The notes under the pieces are model-generated. The model was not told where the DNA came from and did not search any database. It worked only from the letters and a program-made list of their open reading frames with translations. A DNA stretch of 64,000 nt. Origin: Fredinandcohnia onubensis. GTDB lineage: Bacteria > Bacillota > Bacilli > Bacillales > Bacillaceae_L. The stretch is from assembly GCF_002734285.1 (NCBI RefSeq), contig NZ_NSEA01000015.1:62273-126272 (forward strand). The letters are read 5' to 3'. Below, in pieces: positions 27,032 through 36,643 of this stretch. The translations under genes and the position numbers were made by a program. Each line of letters starts with the position of its first letter. Position 1 is the stretch's first letter.

Positions 27032-28564
27032 TTATACATTTGTATCTGTATTGATATTTTCTTGTTGTTTCCCTTTTCTGCTAAGTTTCATTACAGATTT
27101 TATGATCGGTACAATTACGATTAAAATAACTAAAATGCTTAGTACTAATGAAATCGGCCTTTCAAAGAATGTGAACCAATTTCCACTCGTAATTTCCATG
27201 CTTCGGCGGAAGTTTTGCTCTAATAATGGACCGAGCACCAAAGCCATAACGGCAGGTGCAAGAGGGAAATCAAAGCGCTGCATTGCATAGCCTACAAGTC
27301 CAAATCCAAATAATAGAAAGAGATCAAATTGATTATAATTAATTCCGTATACTCCAAGAACCGCAAACGCGACCACTCCAACAAAGAGAGGAACTGTTGG
27401 CATCTTTAATAACTTTGCGAACACACCTACTAAAGGAAGATTTAAGATTAATAGCATAACGTTTCCAATATACATACTCGCAATAATCGCCCATAAAAGA
27501 GTTGGGTTCGATTCGAACATTCCCGGTCCCGGTTGTAAGCCGTACATCATAAAAATAAACATTAAGAGTGCAGTTGTCGCAGACCCTGGGATACCTAAGG
27601 TGAATAACGGCACTAAGGCCCCACCTACTCCAGCGTTATTTGCAGCTTCAGGACCTGACACTCCTTCGATCGCACCCTTTCCAAATTCTTCAGGCTTCTT
27701 AGAGAGCTTCTTTTCCATTCCATATGATAAAAAGCTAGCTAAGGATGGTCCAATACCTGGTAGTACTCCAACAAAAAAACCTAATACAGATCCCCTACCA
27801 AACGGACCGATTGATCGTTTCCAATCCTCTCTAGTCATCCAGTTTGATCCTTTAAAATTTTGAACCTCTAATTTAGAACCCTTTCCTTTACGTGCCATAT
27901 TTTCAAGCGCTTCCGGAATTGCAAATAAGGCAATGGCAACTAAGACAAAATCAATTCCATCAAGTAAGTTAGGAATTCCAAACGAAAATCTAGGAACATT
28001 TGTCTGCAAATCTATTCCAACCATAGCAATTGATAGTCCAAACAGAGTCGATATATATGCTTTTAAAGCGGAGCCTGTTGTTAAACTCGATACCATGGTC
28101 ATCGCTAATACAATCATTAAAAAGTATTCAGCTGAACCGAAATGATAGGCCAACTTAGCCAAAATCGGTGCTAGTAGCATAAGACCGAGTGTCGCTAGTG
28201 TACCTGCTATAAATGAGCCTATGGCCGCGGCTGAAAGGGCACGACCTGCTTTTCCCTGTCGAGCCATTTCATACCCATCTAACGTCGTAACTACTGAAGC
28301 GACCTCTCCTGGTGTTTTTACAAGAATAGCTGTCGTTGACCCACCATACATGGACCCATAATAAATCCCAATTAACATTATAAGACCACTCATTGGCTCC
28401 ATTCCATAGGACATAGGGATAAGGAGGGCAATAGCTGTTATCGGACCAATACCTGGGAGAATTCCTGTTAACGTGCCTATTAGAACACCTAAAAATGCAA
28501 AAGCAAGAGTTTCCCAAGACAATACTGCACCAAAACCACTTAAAATATTAGAAAACACATCCAC
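27032..28564 (-). CDS. tctA: tripartite tricarboxylate transporter permease, TctA
   Basis: 510-residue large membrane subunit with about twelve helices. The N-terminal GTLTGILPGIGPITAIALLIP and the later GFFVGVLPGIGPSLASFLSY are the two family motifs, and KTPGEVASVVTTLDGY is typical. The GTG start at 28564 follows GGGGGG. With TctB and TctC it forms a sodium- or proton-driven carboxylate importer. It is last in a five-gene line with a CoA transferase and a lyase. Confidence 0.95.
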   Translation of the reverse strand: MDVFSNILSGFGAVLSWETLAFAFLGVLIGTLTGILPGIGPITAIALLIPMSYGMEPMSGLIMLIGIYYGSMYGGSTTAILVKTPGEVASVVTTLDGYEMARQGKAGRALSAAAIGSFIAGTLATLGLMLLAPILAKLAYHFGSAEYFLMIVLAMTMVSSLTTGSALKAYISTLFGLSIAMVGIDLQTNVPRFSFGIPNLLDGIDFVLVAIALFAIPEALENMARKGKGSKLEVQNFKGSNWMTREDWKRSIGPFGRGSVLGFFVGVLPGIGPSLASFLSYGMEKKLSKKPEEFGKGAIEGVSGPEAANNAGVGGALVPLFTLGIPGSATTALLMFIFMMYGLQPGPGMFESNPTLLWAIIASMYIGNVMLLILNLPLVGVFAKLLKMPTVPLFVGVVAFAVLGVYGINYNQFDLFLLFGFGLVGYAMQRFDFPLAPAVMALVLGPLLEQNFRRSMEITSGNWFTFFERPISLVLSILVILIVIVPIIKSVMKLSRKGKQQENINTDTNV

Positions 28565-28578
28565 TTTTTAACCCCCCC

Positions 28579-29058
28579 TTATCCTAATGGACCTACCGGT
28601 AAATATACAGAAAGCACTCGGTCAAATAAGAAATAGACGGTAACCGGGAAGGCTACAGCAAATATCACATTTCGAATCCAATGCTTTCTGTCCAAATACA
28701 ACGTGACACATAGAATAAAAAGGGCAGTTGAAAGTAAATAGCCTAATGGAACGAATAATACAATATAACCGAGAAGGAAAAGAGAAATAAGGAAAACCTT
28801 TCTTTTATCCTGCTGCTCCTCTTTCTCTTGAGATACTTCCTTTGTTTCTTGCTTACTATTTGTTTGACGAGTTTCTAGCCAACCATTAATCATCAATAGA
28901 ACTGACGTTATTATTAATAGAACACCAATGGTACCCGGAAAAACGGATGGTCCTATAACCACTGAATTTGAGGCTGGTTCTGGTAACCGGAAGGCCATAA
29001 ATGTATATATTAAGGCGAACGCAAGGATTACCAATCCTGATATGATATTCTTATTCAT
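28579..29058 (-). CDS. tctB: tripartite tricarboxylate transporter small subunit, TctB
   Basis: About 159 residues with four hydrophobic segments (IISGLVILAFALIYTFMAF, GTIGVLLIITSVLLMINGW, FLISLFLLGYIVLFVPLGYL, VIFAVAFPVTVYFLFDRVL). A charged loop near 65-90 separates the halves. The ATG at 29058 follows AAGGGGTGG. It sits between tctC and tctA, the conserved order. Confidence 0.9.
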   Translation of the reverse strand: MNKNIISGLVILAFALIYTFMAFRLPEPASNSVVIGPSVFPGTIGVLLIITSVLLMINGWLETRQTNSKQETKEVSQEKEEQQDKRKVFLISLFLLGYIVLFVPLGYLLSTALFILCVTLYLDRKHWIRNVIFAVAFPVTVYFLFDRVLSVYLPVGPLG

Positions 29059-29099
29059 CTGACCACCCCTTCCTTTCATTATTTTGAGTGTTTCATAGA

Positions 29100-30128
29100 T
29101 TACTTCTTAAGCTGTCCTGTTTTTTCTAAGCCTACTCTTACTGCTTCGTTTGTTTCATCAAGGTATGTTTTAAATTCGTCACCCTTCATAAAGGTGATTT
29201 CCCATTGATTCTTTTCTGCTAATTCCTTCCAAGTTTCAGTCTGTAACGCCTTCTCTAGAACATCTTCCCAATATTTAACTGCCTCTTCTGGCATGTCTGG
29301 TGGCCCCATAATTCCGCGCCAGTTACCAAACGCAACATCAACTCCTTGTTCAATTGCAGTAGGTACATCTTGCATGACACCGCCTAATCTTTCCTCACTT
29401 AAGACACCTAGAGCACGAAATTCACCTGCTTGGATTTGAGATGAAAATTCACTAATTCCTGATACAGCAGCGACAAGGTCACCGTTTAATAATGCATTTG
29501 TAATTTCTCCTCCGCCTTCATAGGAGATATAGTTAATATTTGATGCATCCCCACCAACTGCATCTACTAATAGAGCAAACGGAAGTTGATCGTCCCCAGA
29601 AGCACCAATCGCAATTTTAGGATCAGCCTTTACGTCATTTAATAGTTCTGTAAGATTTTGATACTTTGAATCTTTTGGTACAACCACTGTATAATATTCT
29701 GTCATAAGTCTTGCAATCATCGTAACATCTTCATAAGAGTTCTCTGCAAGACCCCGAAGGTGATTGGATAAAAGGGCAGTAGAAGTTACACTAATTTTGT
29801 CACTTTTACCTTTGCTTGCTGATACAAGCTGAGATAATGAAACAGCACCGATGGCACCTGCTTCATTCGCAACCGGTACTGGGAAGTCCACTAACTCTTC
29901 TTTTGTGAAAGTCTCAACCAATGCACGTGCAGTTAAATCCCAGCCACTCCCTGGAGAAGCAGGTGCAACGATCGTTACTGGTTTTCCATCGGAATAAACA
30001 TCTTCCCCTTTATTTGATTCAGATGAAGATGACCCACCATTCGAACTTGAACTACATCCAGCTAATACAAGTAGCAGGGATAAACAAACTATAAATAATG
30101 AAAACCATTTATTTTTTAAAGATTTCAA
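29100..30128 (-). CDS. tctC: tripartite tricarboxylate transporter binding protein, TctC
   Basis: 342-residue lipoprotein (LLLVLAGCSSSSNGG) of the Bug family. The ligand-binding core shows VTIVAPASPGSGWDLTARA and IAIGASGDDQLPF. The TTG start at 30128 follows GAGGAGG. It captures the carboxylate outside the cell for TctAB. The usual Bug-family substrates are citrate-like; here the neighbouring enzymes suggest a branched dicarboxylate such as 3-hydroxy-3-methylglutarate. Confidence 0.92.
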   Translation of the reverse strand: MKSLKNKWFSLFIVCLSLLLVLAGCSSSSNGGSSSSESNKGEDVYSDGKPVTIVAPASPGSGWDLTARALVETFTKEELVDFPVPVANEAGAIGAVSLSQLVSASKGKSDKISVTSTALLSNHLRGLAENSYEDVTMIARLMTEYYTVVVPKDSKYQNLTELLNDVKADPKIAIGASGDDQLPFALLVDAVGGDASNINYISYEGGGEITNALLNGDLVAAVSGISEFSSQIQAGEFRALGVLSEERLGGVMQDVPTAIEQGVDVAFGNWRGIMGPPDMPEEAVKYWEDVLEKALQTETWKELAEKNQWEITFMKGDEFKTYLDETNEAVRVGLEKTGQLKK

Positions 30129-30173
30129 TGAAAGTTCCTCCTCTTTTTTCGCATTTTATATTTTTATAAAATT

Positions 30174-31118
30174 TTATCTACTGATTTTTTGTTGTACTTT
30201 CGGTGCCGAATGAACTTGATAAGATGGCCCTGCCCGGTGAATTGAGCTTTCAAGCTGATGTGCAACTATTTTTTCAACATCCTTTGTAACACCAAGTAGT
30301 TGTGTTAAATCAACTCCACTTTTGATGTTCATTAAATCAAGCATGTGAACAAGGTCCTCTGTCGGGAGATTTCCAGTCGCACCTGGAGCATATGGACAGC
30401 CACCAAGCCCCCCAATGGATGAGTCAAAAGAAAATACTCCTGCATTGATTCCAGCCAAGACATTGGCTAGTGCCATCCCTCGTGTATTATGAAGATGAAG
30501 ACTAAATTCTACATCTGAAAACTGACTAACCAACTTTTTCATCATCGTATACACAAGCTTAGGATCAGCAACTCCGATTGTATCGGCGACACTTATCTTT
30601 CGAATCCCCATAGAATAATAGCCTTCGACTGTATAGAGCACCTTTTCATACGGAACTTTGCCTTCAAAGGGACAACCTAACGCAGTTGCCATTGCCCCTT
30701 GTACGGTTACATTATGTTCATGTGCAATTTTGACGACTTTTTCAAGTTCCTTAAGACTTTCATCTACACTTTTGTTCGCATTTGCTAGACTATGAGATTC
30801 TGTGACGGAGTGCATTAATTCCCATTCATCAGCCTGCATCATGGCTGCTCGTTCTGCACCTCTTTCATTAGGTACGAGGACACTATAAGAAACACCTGAC
30901 TGACGCTCGATGTTCTTCATCACTGTTTCGGCATCAGCCATTTGTGGAACTGCTTTGGGATGTACGACTGAAGTAACCTGGATTGAATGTACACCTGTTT
31001 TAGAAAGTGCATTGATTAACTTAACTTTTTCTTCGGGTGTAAGGATAGCTTCCATCTGCAGGCCGTCACGTGGGCCTACTTCTTTTACTTTGATGGAACG
31101 ATCGAAATCCCAAATCAT
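30174..31118 (-). CDS. hydroxymethylglutaryl-CoA lyase family protein
   Basis: 314 residues, DRE-TIM lyase. VKEVGPRDGLQME holds the catalytic Arg-Asp, LGCPFEGKVP and HLHNTRGMALAN the metal-binding His pair, and GGLGGCPYAPGATGN the catalytic Cys loop. HMG-CoA lyases split HMG-CoA into acetyl-CoA and acetoacetate. The start follows GGAGG. It lies between the CoA transferase and TctC, so it probably cleaves the CoA ester made by the transferase. Confidence 0.9.
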   Translation of the reverse strand: MIWDFDRSIKVKEVGPRDGLQMEAILTPEEKVKLINALSKTGVHSIQVTSVVHPKAVPQMADAETVMKNIERQSGVSYSVLVPNERGAERAAMMQADEWELMHSVTESHSLANANKSVDESLKELEKVVKIAHEHNVTVQGAMATALGCPFEGKVPYEKVLYTVEGYYSMGIRKISVADTIGVADPKLVYTMMKKLVSQFSDVEFSLHLHNTRGMALANVLAGINAGVFSFDSSIGGLGGCPYAPGATGNLPTEDLVHMLDLMNIKSGVDLTQLLGVTKDVEKIVAHQLESSIHRAGPSYQVHSAPKVQQKISR

Positions 31119-31174
31119 ATGATCCCTCCTGTATCATTGCTGGATACTTAACAGACATGCAAGTGTGATCTACT

Positions 31175-32380
31175 TTATATCACACCTTTTTTCTCCATCT
31201 CCTGAATCATCTCATCTGTTAAACCTATTTCCTTGAGCACCTCCATATTGTGCTCACCGATTTTCGGTCCAAGCCACTTCACTTGTCCTGGTGTCTTGCT
31301 AAGCTTAGGGACTATACCTGGTACCTTCATCTTCCCGATATCCTCATGTTCCATTTCTAATATCATATCTCTAGCTTGATAATGTGGGTCATTGACAATG
31401 TCTTCAGCATTATAAAATGTTCCCGCTGGTATCCCATGTTGATTTAAAATATCCAGACAGTTATCCAGCATATTCTGTGAAACCCAATCCTCAATCATCC
31501 GTTCAATCATGTCTTGATGTCGAACTCTATCGTCATTACTAAGAAATCTTTCATCGCCTAACAAATCCTCTCTTCCCATTGCTTTTAATAGCCTTTGAAA
31601 GATCTTGTCCCCATTTGCGCCAAGCATGATATACTTTTCATCTTTTGTCTTATATACATTGGACGGGACTATACCAGGTAAAGTTGAACCGGTCCTTTCC
31701 CGAATAACACCTTTTTTGTCATACTCAGGAATTAGACTTTCCATTAAACTAAAAATGGCCTCGTATAAAGCCACATCAACTTCTTGCCCACCGCCTTTTT
31801 TTACATCACGGTTATAAAGAGCAATTAAAATTCCAATTACAGAGTAAAGTGAGGCCACAGAATCTCCAATGCTCACTCCTACTCTTACAGGTGGGCGATC
31901 GGGATAACCGGTTAGATACCTTAATCCTCCCATTGCCTCCCCAACAGACCCAAAGCCTGGACGATCGCTGTATGGCCCGGTTTGTCCATAACCTGAAATA
32001 TGACTAACAATAAGATTAGGGTTTACTTCTTGAAGCACTTCGGAAGTTAGACCCCATTTCGCAATGGTGCCTGGTCGGAAATTTTCTACAAACACATCAC
32101 ATTCCTTCAAAAGTCGTTTAATGACTTCTAGTCCTTCCTCTGTTCGGATATCTACGGTAATACACTTTTTATTTCGCGATTGAACATACCACCATAACGA
32201 TGTTCCATTATGTAGTTCACGCCATTTTCGTATTGGGTCTCCACTCTCCGGTAATTCTACTTTTATTACCTCTGCACCAAACTCAGCTAAAATTCTCGTT
32301 GAAAACGGACCCGCTATCAATGTTCCCATTTCTAATACCTTCACGCCTGCTAATGGTAGACTTGTAGATTCAGTTCCCAA
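31175..32380 (-). CDS. CaiB/BaiF (family III) CoA transferase
   Basis: About 401 residues. LAGVKVLEMGTLIAGPFSTR is the N-terminal signature, ENFRPGTIAKWGL and ISGYGQTGPYSDRPGFG follow, and the catalytic Asp is in VGVSIGDSVASLYS. It moves CoA from a donor to a free carboxylic acid. The best start is the TTG at 32380 after GGGGAGGAATTTAC; a GTG at 32404 would place the ribosome binding site inside the gene. First of the transport-catabolism line. Confidence 0.9.
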   Translation of the reverse strand: MGTESTSLPLAGVKVLEMGTLIAGPFSTRILAEFGAEVIKVELPESGDPIRKWRELHNGTSLWWYVQSRNKKCITVDIRTEEGLEVIKRLLKECDVFVENFRPGTIAKWGLTSEVLQEVNPNLIVSHISGYGQTGPYSDRPGFGSVGEAMGGLRYLTGYPDRPPVRVGVSIGDSVASLYSVIGILIALYNRDVKKGGGQEVDVALYEAIFSLMESLIPEYDKKGVIRERTGSTLPGIVPSNVYKTKDEKYIMLGANGDKIFQRLLKAMGREDLLGDERFLSNDDRVRHQDMIERMIEDWVSQNMLDNCLDILNQHGIPAGTFYNAEDIVNDPHYQARDMILEMEHEDIGKMKVPGIVPKLSKTPGQVKWLGPKIGEHNMEVLKEIGLTDEMIQEMEKKGVI

Positions 32381-32988
32381 GTAAATTCCTCCCCTGTTAG
32401 ACACTCACATTCTACCGTTTGTTCTTAAGCTACACTTAAGATTATGAAGTTTGTATGTTTATCTCCTCCTGAATTAGCACAAGCATAACTATTATTTGTT
32501 ACTAGTAGCTAAAGACCTTTCGTACCAACCTTGTAGAGGTTATTTTTTCCTCGGGTAAGGCGTTTAAACTTTAAAGTGATAAAGTATAGGAGTATACCTT
32601 TACTAAATGAAGAAAGCTTAACAAATAAGTACATTTTTTACCGTTTGGACTTTTTTTACTAGTCTGATAAATTTATATACATTGCATTTTAACAATTCTA
32701 ATTATTATTTTCAATCTAAATTTTTGGATACGTTTATTTTATTAGAAAAGAAAAAATCACCTTCCTATATAATTGTAAGAAAACGTTAGTCTAACGGAAA
32801 CTGATGGTTTACTAAAAATTGGCATAAAAAATAGAGAGCTCAAAGCTCCCTAACATATCACGCACCTATTTATAGAATGTGTTCTATATGCAGTGTGGCG
32901 AGATCATTCGTAGAACGCATAGTAGAATGCTTCTGATGTGACTAAGCGAAAATGACCGACTTTCTTTATTGAAGATTGAATTGGAATT
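32381..32988. other. about 600-bp intergenic region
   Basis: AT-rich upstream region of the CoA transferase operon. It contains a short stem, GAGAGCTCAAAGCTCCC-like, at about 32833-32852, and no gene, repeat or clear regulatory motif that I can defend. Confidence 0.4.
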
Positions 32989-33810
32989 TTAATGTTCATT
33001 CAAAAAGCCTTTAACAATCTCATTAAACTTTTCACCGTGCTCCCAAAACATCAAGTGGCCACCTAGAATTCTCACTTGAGATTCTGGTGTTAATTGTTCT
33101 GTATACTTTACGGCAATATCCGCCCAGTGCTCTGCAACAATCGTTAAGGTAGGAACGGCTTTACTAGCTTGTTTGGCTTCCTCTCGATAATCTGAAAACA
33201 TACCTGAAGCAAATAAATTTCCAGCGATGTAATATGGCGTTTTTAAAGATTGCTCCACTAACCAGGTTAGCTCTTCTTTCTCAAGTTCTCTCTGCACCAT
33301 TACTTGGGTGATATAACTTGATATGAACTCCCTATGTCCTGTTGGATTTCGTAAGTAACCATTATAGATTGCTGCAATATCATCTAGCTTGCCTTCAACC
33401 CAATCTTCATCATTTACCGATAAAGATTTAGGCGGCATATCCACAAGTATTATAGATTTAATGTTTTCTGATCCATTTTGCTTCAAATATTCCCAAACTG
33501 TAAAACAACCAAACGACCAGCCTACCAGAGTTGCATTTTTCACATCTAATGCTTGCAGAACGGATGCCAAATCAGATCCGTGTGTGACATAATCATTTCC
33601 ATGAGGAGTAATAGTTGATCTTCCGTGGCTCCTTGGATCAATTACAATTACTCGGTTGGTTTTTGAAAAATACTCAATTTGCTTAATAAAAACCTCTGTC
33701 GTGAAAGTAAAACCTGGAATGAAAACAATAGGTTCCCCTTCTCCTACATCTTGTACAAACAATTCTACCCCTGAATCGACTTCAATATATTTCTCCTCAT
33801 TAATACTCAT
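32989..33810 (-). CDS. alpha/beta hydrolase
   Basis: 273 residues. Oxyanion-type loop FIPGFTFTTEVF, the DPRSHGRS turn, the nucleophile elbow GWSFGCF, and a C-terminal His in GGHLMFWEHGEKF. No signal peptide. It follows a flavin monooxygenase gene after a terminator. The substrate is unknown; an ester or thioester from organosulfur breakdown is possible. Confidence 0.88.
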   Translation of the reverse strand: MSINEEKYIEVDSGVELFVQDVGEGEPIVFIPGFTFTTEVFIKQIEYFSKTNRVIVIDPRSHGRSTITPHGNDYVTHGSDLASVLQALDVKNATLVGWSFGCFTVWEYLKQNGSENIKSIILVDMPPKSLSVNDEDWVEGKLDDIAAIYNGYLRNPTGHREFISSYITQVMVQRELEKEELTWLVEQSLKTPYYIAGNLFASGMFSDYREEAKQASKAVPTLTIVAEHWADIAVKYTEQLTPESQVRILGGHLMFWEHGEKFNEIVKGFLNEH

Positions 33811-33900
33811 CTTAACTCCTCCAATATTAAGCTTTTAAACACTATATTCATCTTTTCAGACCTAAATTCCTTTTATATCGCTAATCATAAAATGCCAATA

Positions 33901-33948
33901 GAAAAGCCTCCGAATATTTTCGAAGACTTAACTGGTGCTTTTTTTTAC
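33901..33948 (-). terminator. terminator of the monooxygenase unit
   Basis: On the minus strand, CTTCGAA and TTCGGAG form a stem followed by GCTTTT, just after the monooxygenase stop. The hydrolase gene lies beyond it and may need its own promoter or readthrough. Confidence 0.6.
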
Positions 33949-33951
33949 AGC

Positions 33952-35334
33952 TTATTTTACTAGTACTGCCGTTTTGGAGTACTGTTTTCCTGGATGATGA
34001 GCAGGCAACTGGCTTCCTTGACCAAATAGACTATCTCTTAGTGTGTCACCTTCATATTCTTTTCGTACTAGACCTCTTTCTTGTAATACCGGTACAACAA
34101 GCTCTATAAAATCTTTAAATGTTCCAGGTGTAATCGCGTAAGCAATGTTAAATCCATCTACTCCGGTTTCTTCCACCCAGCTTTCTAAATCATTTGCTAC
34201 TTGTTCTGGGCTTCCAACAGTAACAGGACCTAGGCCGCCAATTCCGGTATATTTTTTAATCTCATCAATCGTCCATTTTTTATCTGAATCAATTTTTGTA
34301 AAGTTTTCAACGGTCGATTGAATCGCATCGTTTTTAACATACTTAAGATTTTCATCTGGACCATACTCTGAAAAATCGATTCCAGTCCAGCCACCCAAAA
34401 GTGCTAATGCCCCTTCATAGCTTACGTGTTTTTGATATTCATTGTATTTTTCTTGTGCTTCTTCTTCCGTTCGACCAACGATTGGAGTAATACAAGCAAG
34501 TATTTTAATTTCCTCGGGTGCTCTGCCAGCCTTTTTTGCCTCTTCACGCAATTTCTTTACAGAATGCTTAGCTGCATTTTTAGTAGGTGCACCAATAAAG
34601 ATTAATTCTGCGTGTTTACCAGCAAAAGCGCGCCCCTTACTAGAAGTTCCGGCTTGGTAAAGTACTGGCGTTCTTTGTGGAGACGGCTCACAAAGGTGAG
34701 CACCCGGAACCTTATAATATTTACCTTCATGATTGATGTCGTGAACCTTACTTGGATCTGCGAAAATTCGATTCTGTTTGTCTAGTAAAACGGCATCATC
34801 CTCCCAACTTCCTTCCCATAATTTATAGCAAACTTCTAAGTATTCATTGGCAATGTCATAGCGCTCATCGTGTTTAATTTGATCCTCTAAACCCATATTA
34901 ACAGCGGCACTTTTTAAATATGAAGTTACAATATTCCAGCCTACACGCCCTTTTGTAATATGATCGAGCGTCGACATCCTGCGAGCAAATGTATATGGAT
35001 GCTCATGGGTAACAGATGCAGTAACTCCAAATCCTAAATGCTTCGTCACCGCTGACATTAACGGGACAACAAGGGATGGGTCATTAACAGGTGTTTGTGT
35101 ACCTTGACGGATTGCAGCATCTCTTGAACCTTGATACACATCGTATGGACCTAGTACATCTGCTAGAAATATAGCATCGAATCTACCCTTTTCTAAAAGC
35201 TTCGCGAGTTCAATCCAATACTCACTGTCTTTATAACGGTGGGATTGATCCTCTGGATGTGTCCATAGGCCTGGGGATTGATGTCCCACACAATTCATAT
35301 CAAACGCATTTAAATAAATTCTTTTCTTAGTCAT
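33952..35334 (-). CDS. FMN-dependent monooxygenase (NtaA/SnaA/DszA-type LLM family)
   Basis: 460 residues. IYLNAFDMNCVGHQSPGLW is the N-terminal pattern of the NtaA/SnaA/DszA branch. THEHPYTFARRMSTLDHITK, GRVGWNIVTSY and AGTSSKGRAFAGKHAELIF are flavin and substrate loop motifs. It uses reduced FMN from the adjacent reductase. The SAM riboswitch in front of the cluster suggests that it releases sulfur from sulfones, sulfonates or related compounds under methionine shortage. Confidence 0.9.
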   Translation of the reverse strand: MTKKRIYLNAFDMNCVGHQSPGLWTHPEDQSHRYKDSEYWIELAKLLEKGRFDAIFLADVLGPYDVYQGSRDAAIRQGTQTPVNDPSLVVPLMSAVTKHLGFGVTASVTHEHPYTFARRMSTLDHITKGRVGWNIVTSYLKSAAVNMGLEDQIKHDERYDIANEYLEVCYKLWEGSWEDDAVLLDKQNRIFADPSKVHDINHEGKYYKVPGAHLCEPSPQRTPVLYQAGTSSKGRAFAGKHAELIFIGAPTKNAAKHSVKKLREEAKKAGRAPEEIKILACITPIVGRTEEEAQEKYNEYQKHVSYEGALALLGGWTGIDFSEYGPDENLKYVKNDAIQSTVENFTKIDSDKKWTIDEIKKYTGIGGLGPVTVGSPEQVANDLESWVEETGVDGFNIAYAITPGTFKDFIELVVPVLQERGLVRKEYEGDTLRDSLFGQGSQLPAHHPGKQYSKTAVLVK

Positions 35335-35354
35335 TTTAATTAGCTCCTCTTCCG

Positions 35355-35906
35355 TTAATTTTTTAAGGCAAAATCTTTTTTCTTATTTACTGTTTCGATA
35401 AAGTAATAAAGCTCTTTTTTCAATCTAGCTAACACATTTTCGTCTGTTATTGGGTTGACTACTTGTGTCTTATCGATTTGGCAATCTTGGAAGTACACTC
35501 CTTGTTGGCTCTGCCCCTTTAATGCAGCCAATAATGGTTTGAGGCTGAATTCAATCGCAAGTAAGTGGGCGGGGCTTCCACCAGTCATAATTGGTAAAAC
35601 GGTTTTCTGCGCCAACACATCCTGGGGAAGCAAATCTAGTACTGCCTTCAAAATCCCGGTGTAAGCTGCCTTGTATACGGGCGATCCTACAATCACTCCG
35701 TCAGCCCCTTGAAGAAGTAAAGTCAGTTCCTTAAGTGCAGGACTATCAAACCTCAGATTAAAAACGTCCTCAAATGGAATATCTCTAACGGATACATGTG
35801 TGACCGAGAAACCCTCTTGTTTCAGTTTTTTTCCAACATACTGAAGGACTAAATCCGTTCTAGAACTCTCGGACGGACTTCCTGATAAAATTACGATTTC
35901 ACTCAT
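35355..35906 (-). CDS. NADPH-dependent FMN reductase (SsuE/MsuE-like)
   Basis: About 183 residues with a flavodoxin-like fold. ILSGSPSESSRTDLVLQYV is the phosphate loop, and GADGVIVGSPVYKAAYTGILKAVLDLLP is the conserved flavin-binding stretch. It supplies reduced FMN to the neighbouring monooxygenase. The ATG at 35906 follows GAAAGGG at a good distance, better than the ATG at 35915. Confidence 0.9.
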   Translation of the reverse strand: MSEIVILSGSPSESSRTDLVLQYVGKKLKQEGFSVTHVSVRDIPFEDVFNLRFDSPALKELTLLLQGADGVIVGSPVYKAAYTGILKAVLDLLPQDVLAQKTVLPIMTGGSPAHLLAIEFSLKPLLAALKGQSQQGVYFQDCQIDKTQVVNPITDENVLARLKKELYYFIETVNKKKDFALKN

Positions 35907-36011
35907 TTTAATCATCCCTTTCGTTTGTGTCTTCCTTGTTCATCTAAATGAGTTTAATGGGGGAATATCCGCAAAGAATCCCCTCTTCCTCCAAGACAAA
36001 AATTGAATAAA

Positions 36012-36070
36012 AAAAGGCATCTTTATCTAAAACGTCTTTTATGGACGCTTTGAAAATAAAGATGCCTTTA
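36012..36070 (-). terminator. hairpin after yezD
   Basis: AGGCATCTTTAT and ATAAAGATGCCT form a 12-bp stem around a loop of about 30 bases. On the minus strand it ends in TTTTTTATTC. It may reduce transcription beyond yezD into the reductase gene. Confidence 0.7.
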
Positions 36071-36091
36071 GTCGTCTAATCGGCAAGTTAT

Positions 36092-36265
36092 TTACTTATT
36101 TGTGGTTTGGGTTGATGTAGATTTTTGCAAGGAAAACCGCTTCTTCTCTGTTGCATCGATTTGGGTAATTTCCCCATTGTGAACCGTGATCACAATAGAA
36201 CCAAAATCCAATTTCTCCAAGGTCGATAAAATATGCTTCACCTTTGTTTCATCAAGCTGCGCCAT
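36092..36265 (-). CDS. yezD: YezD family small protein
   Basis: 57 residues, MAQLDETKVKHILSTLEKLD at the start, then FGSIVITVHNGEITQIDATEKKRF, the YezD (DUF2292) core. The ATG at 36265 follows AAGGGGGAGTTGT. YezD-like genes in Bacillus lie in S-box sulfur units, as here. The function is not established. Confidence 0.88.
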   Translation of the reverse strand: MAQLDETKVKHILSTLEKLDFGSIVITVHNGEITQIDATEKKRFSLQKSTSTQTTNK

Positions 36266-36343
36266 ACAACTCCCCCTTGTTCAAGATGTATATGATTCAT
36301 TGCCATTGGTTGACCAGTATGGCAATCAGTTCTTTGGCCCAAA

Positions 36344-36500
36344 AATAAAAACCCTCTTCTAATTAAGAAGAGGGCATACGTGAATAGTTTCATACACTCT
36401 TCCTATCTTTCAAGCTTTACGCTTGCTGGAATTGGCACAGTACAATTGTCTGTTGCCGAGGCTTCGATGGGCCAGTCCCTCCACCTCTCTGGATAAGAAA
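36344..36500 (-). promoter_or_regulatory. SAM-I riboswitch of yezD-reductase-monooxygenase unit
   Basis: Minus strand: CTTATCCAGAGAGGTGGAGG, GGCCCATCGAAGCC, CGGCAACA, GTGCCAATTCC and GAAAGATAGG, then the terminator CCCTCTTCTT/AAGAAGAGGG (36352-36374) with a U-tract. It is the third S-box in the window and places these genes in the methionine/sulfur regulon. Confidence 0.95.
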
Positions 36501-36526
36501 AAATTGTAATTTAGTTGTTGATATAT

Positions 36527-36555
36527 AAATTACACGGAATTTTTGTTTCTGTCAA
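36527..36555 (-). promoter_or_regulatory. SigA promoter of third SAM riboswitch
   Basis: On the minus strand, -35 TTGACA (36550-36555), a 17-bp spacer and -10 TAATTT (36527-36532), just upstream of the aptamer. Confidence 0.75.
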
Positions 36556-36643
36556 TCGATTTCCGCGAAAATTTTTAAAAGCTAGAAATTTTAGTCATTT
36601 CGTCATAGTGGTTATAGTGACTTTAATGATTTGGTGGTTAACA

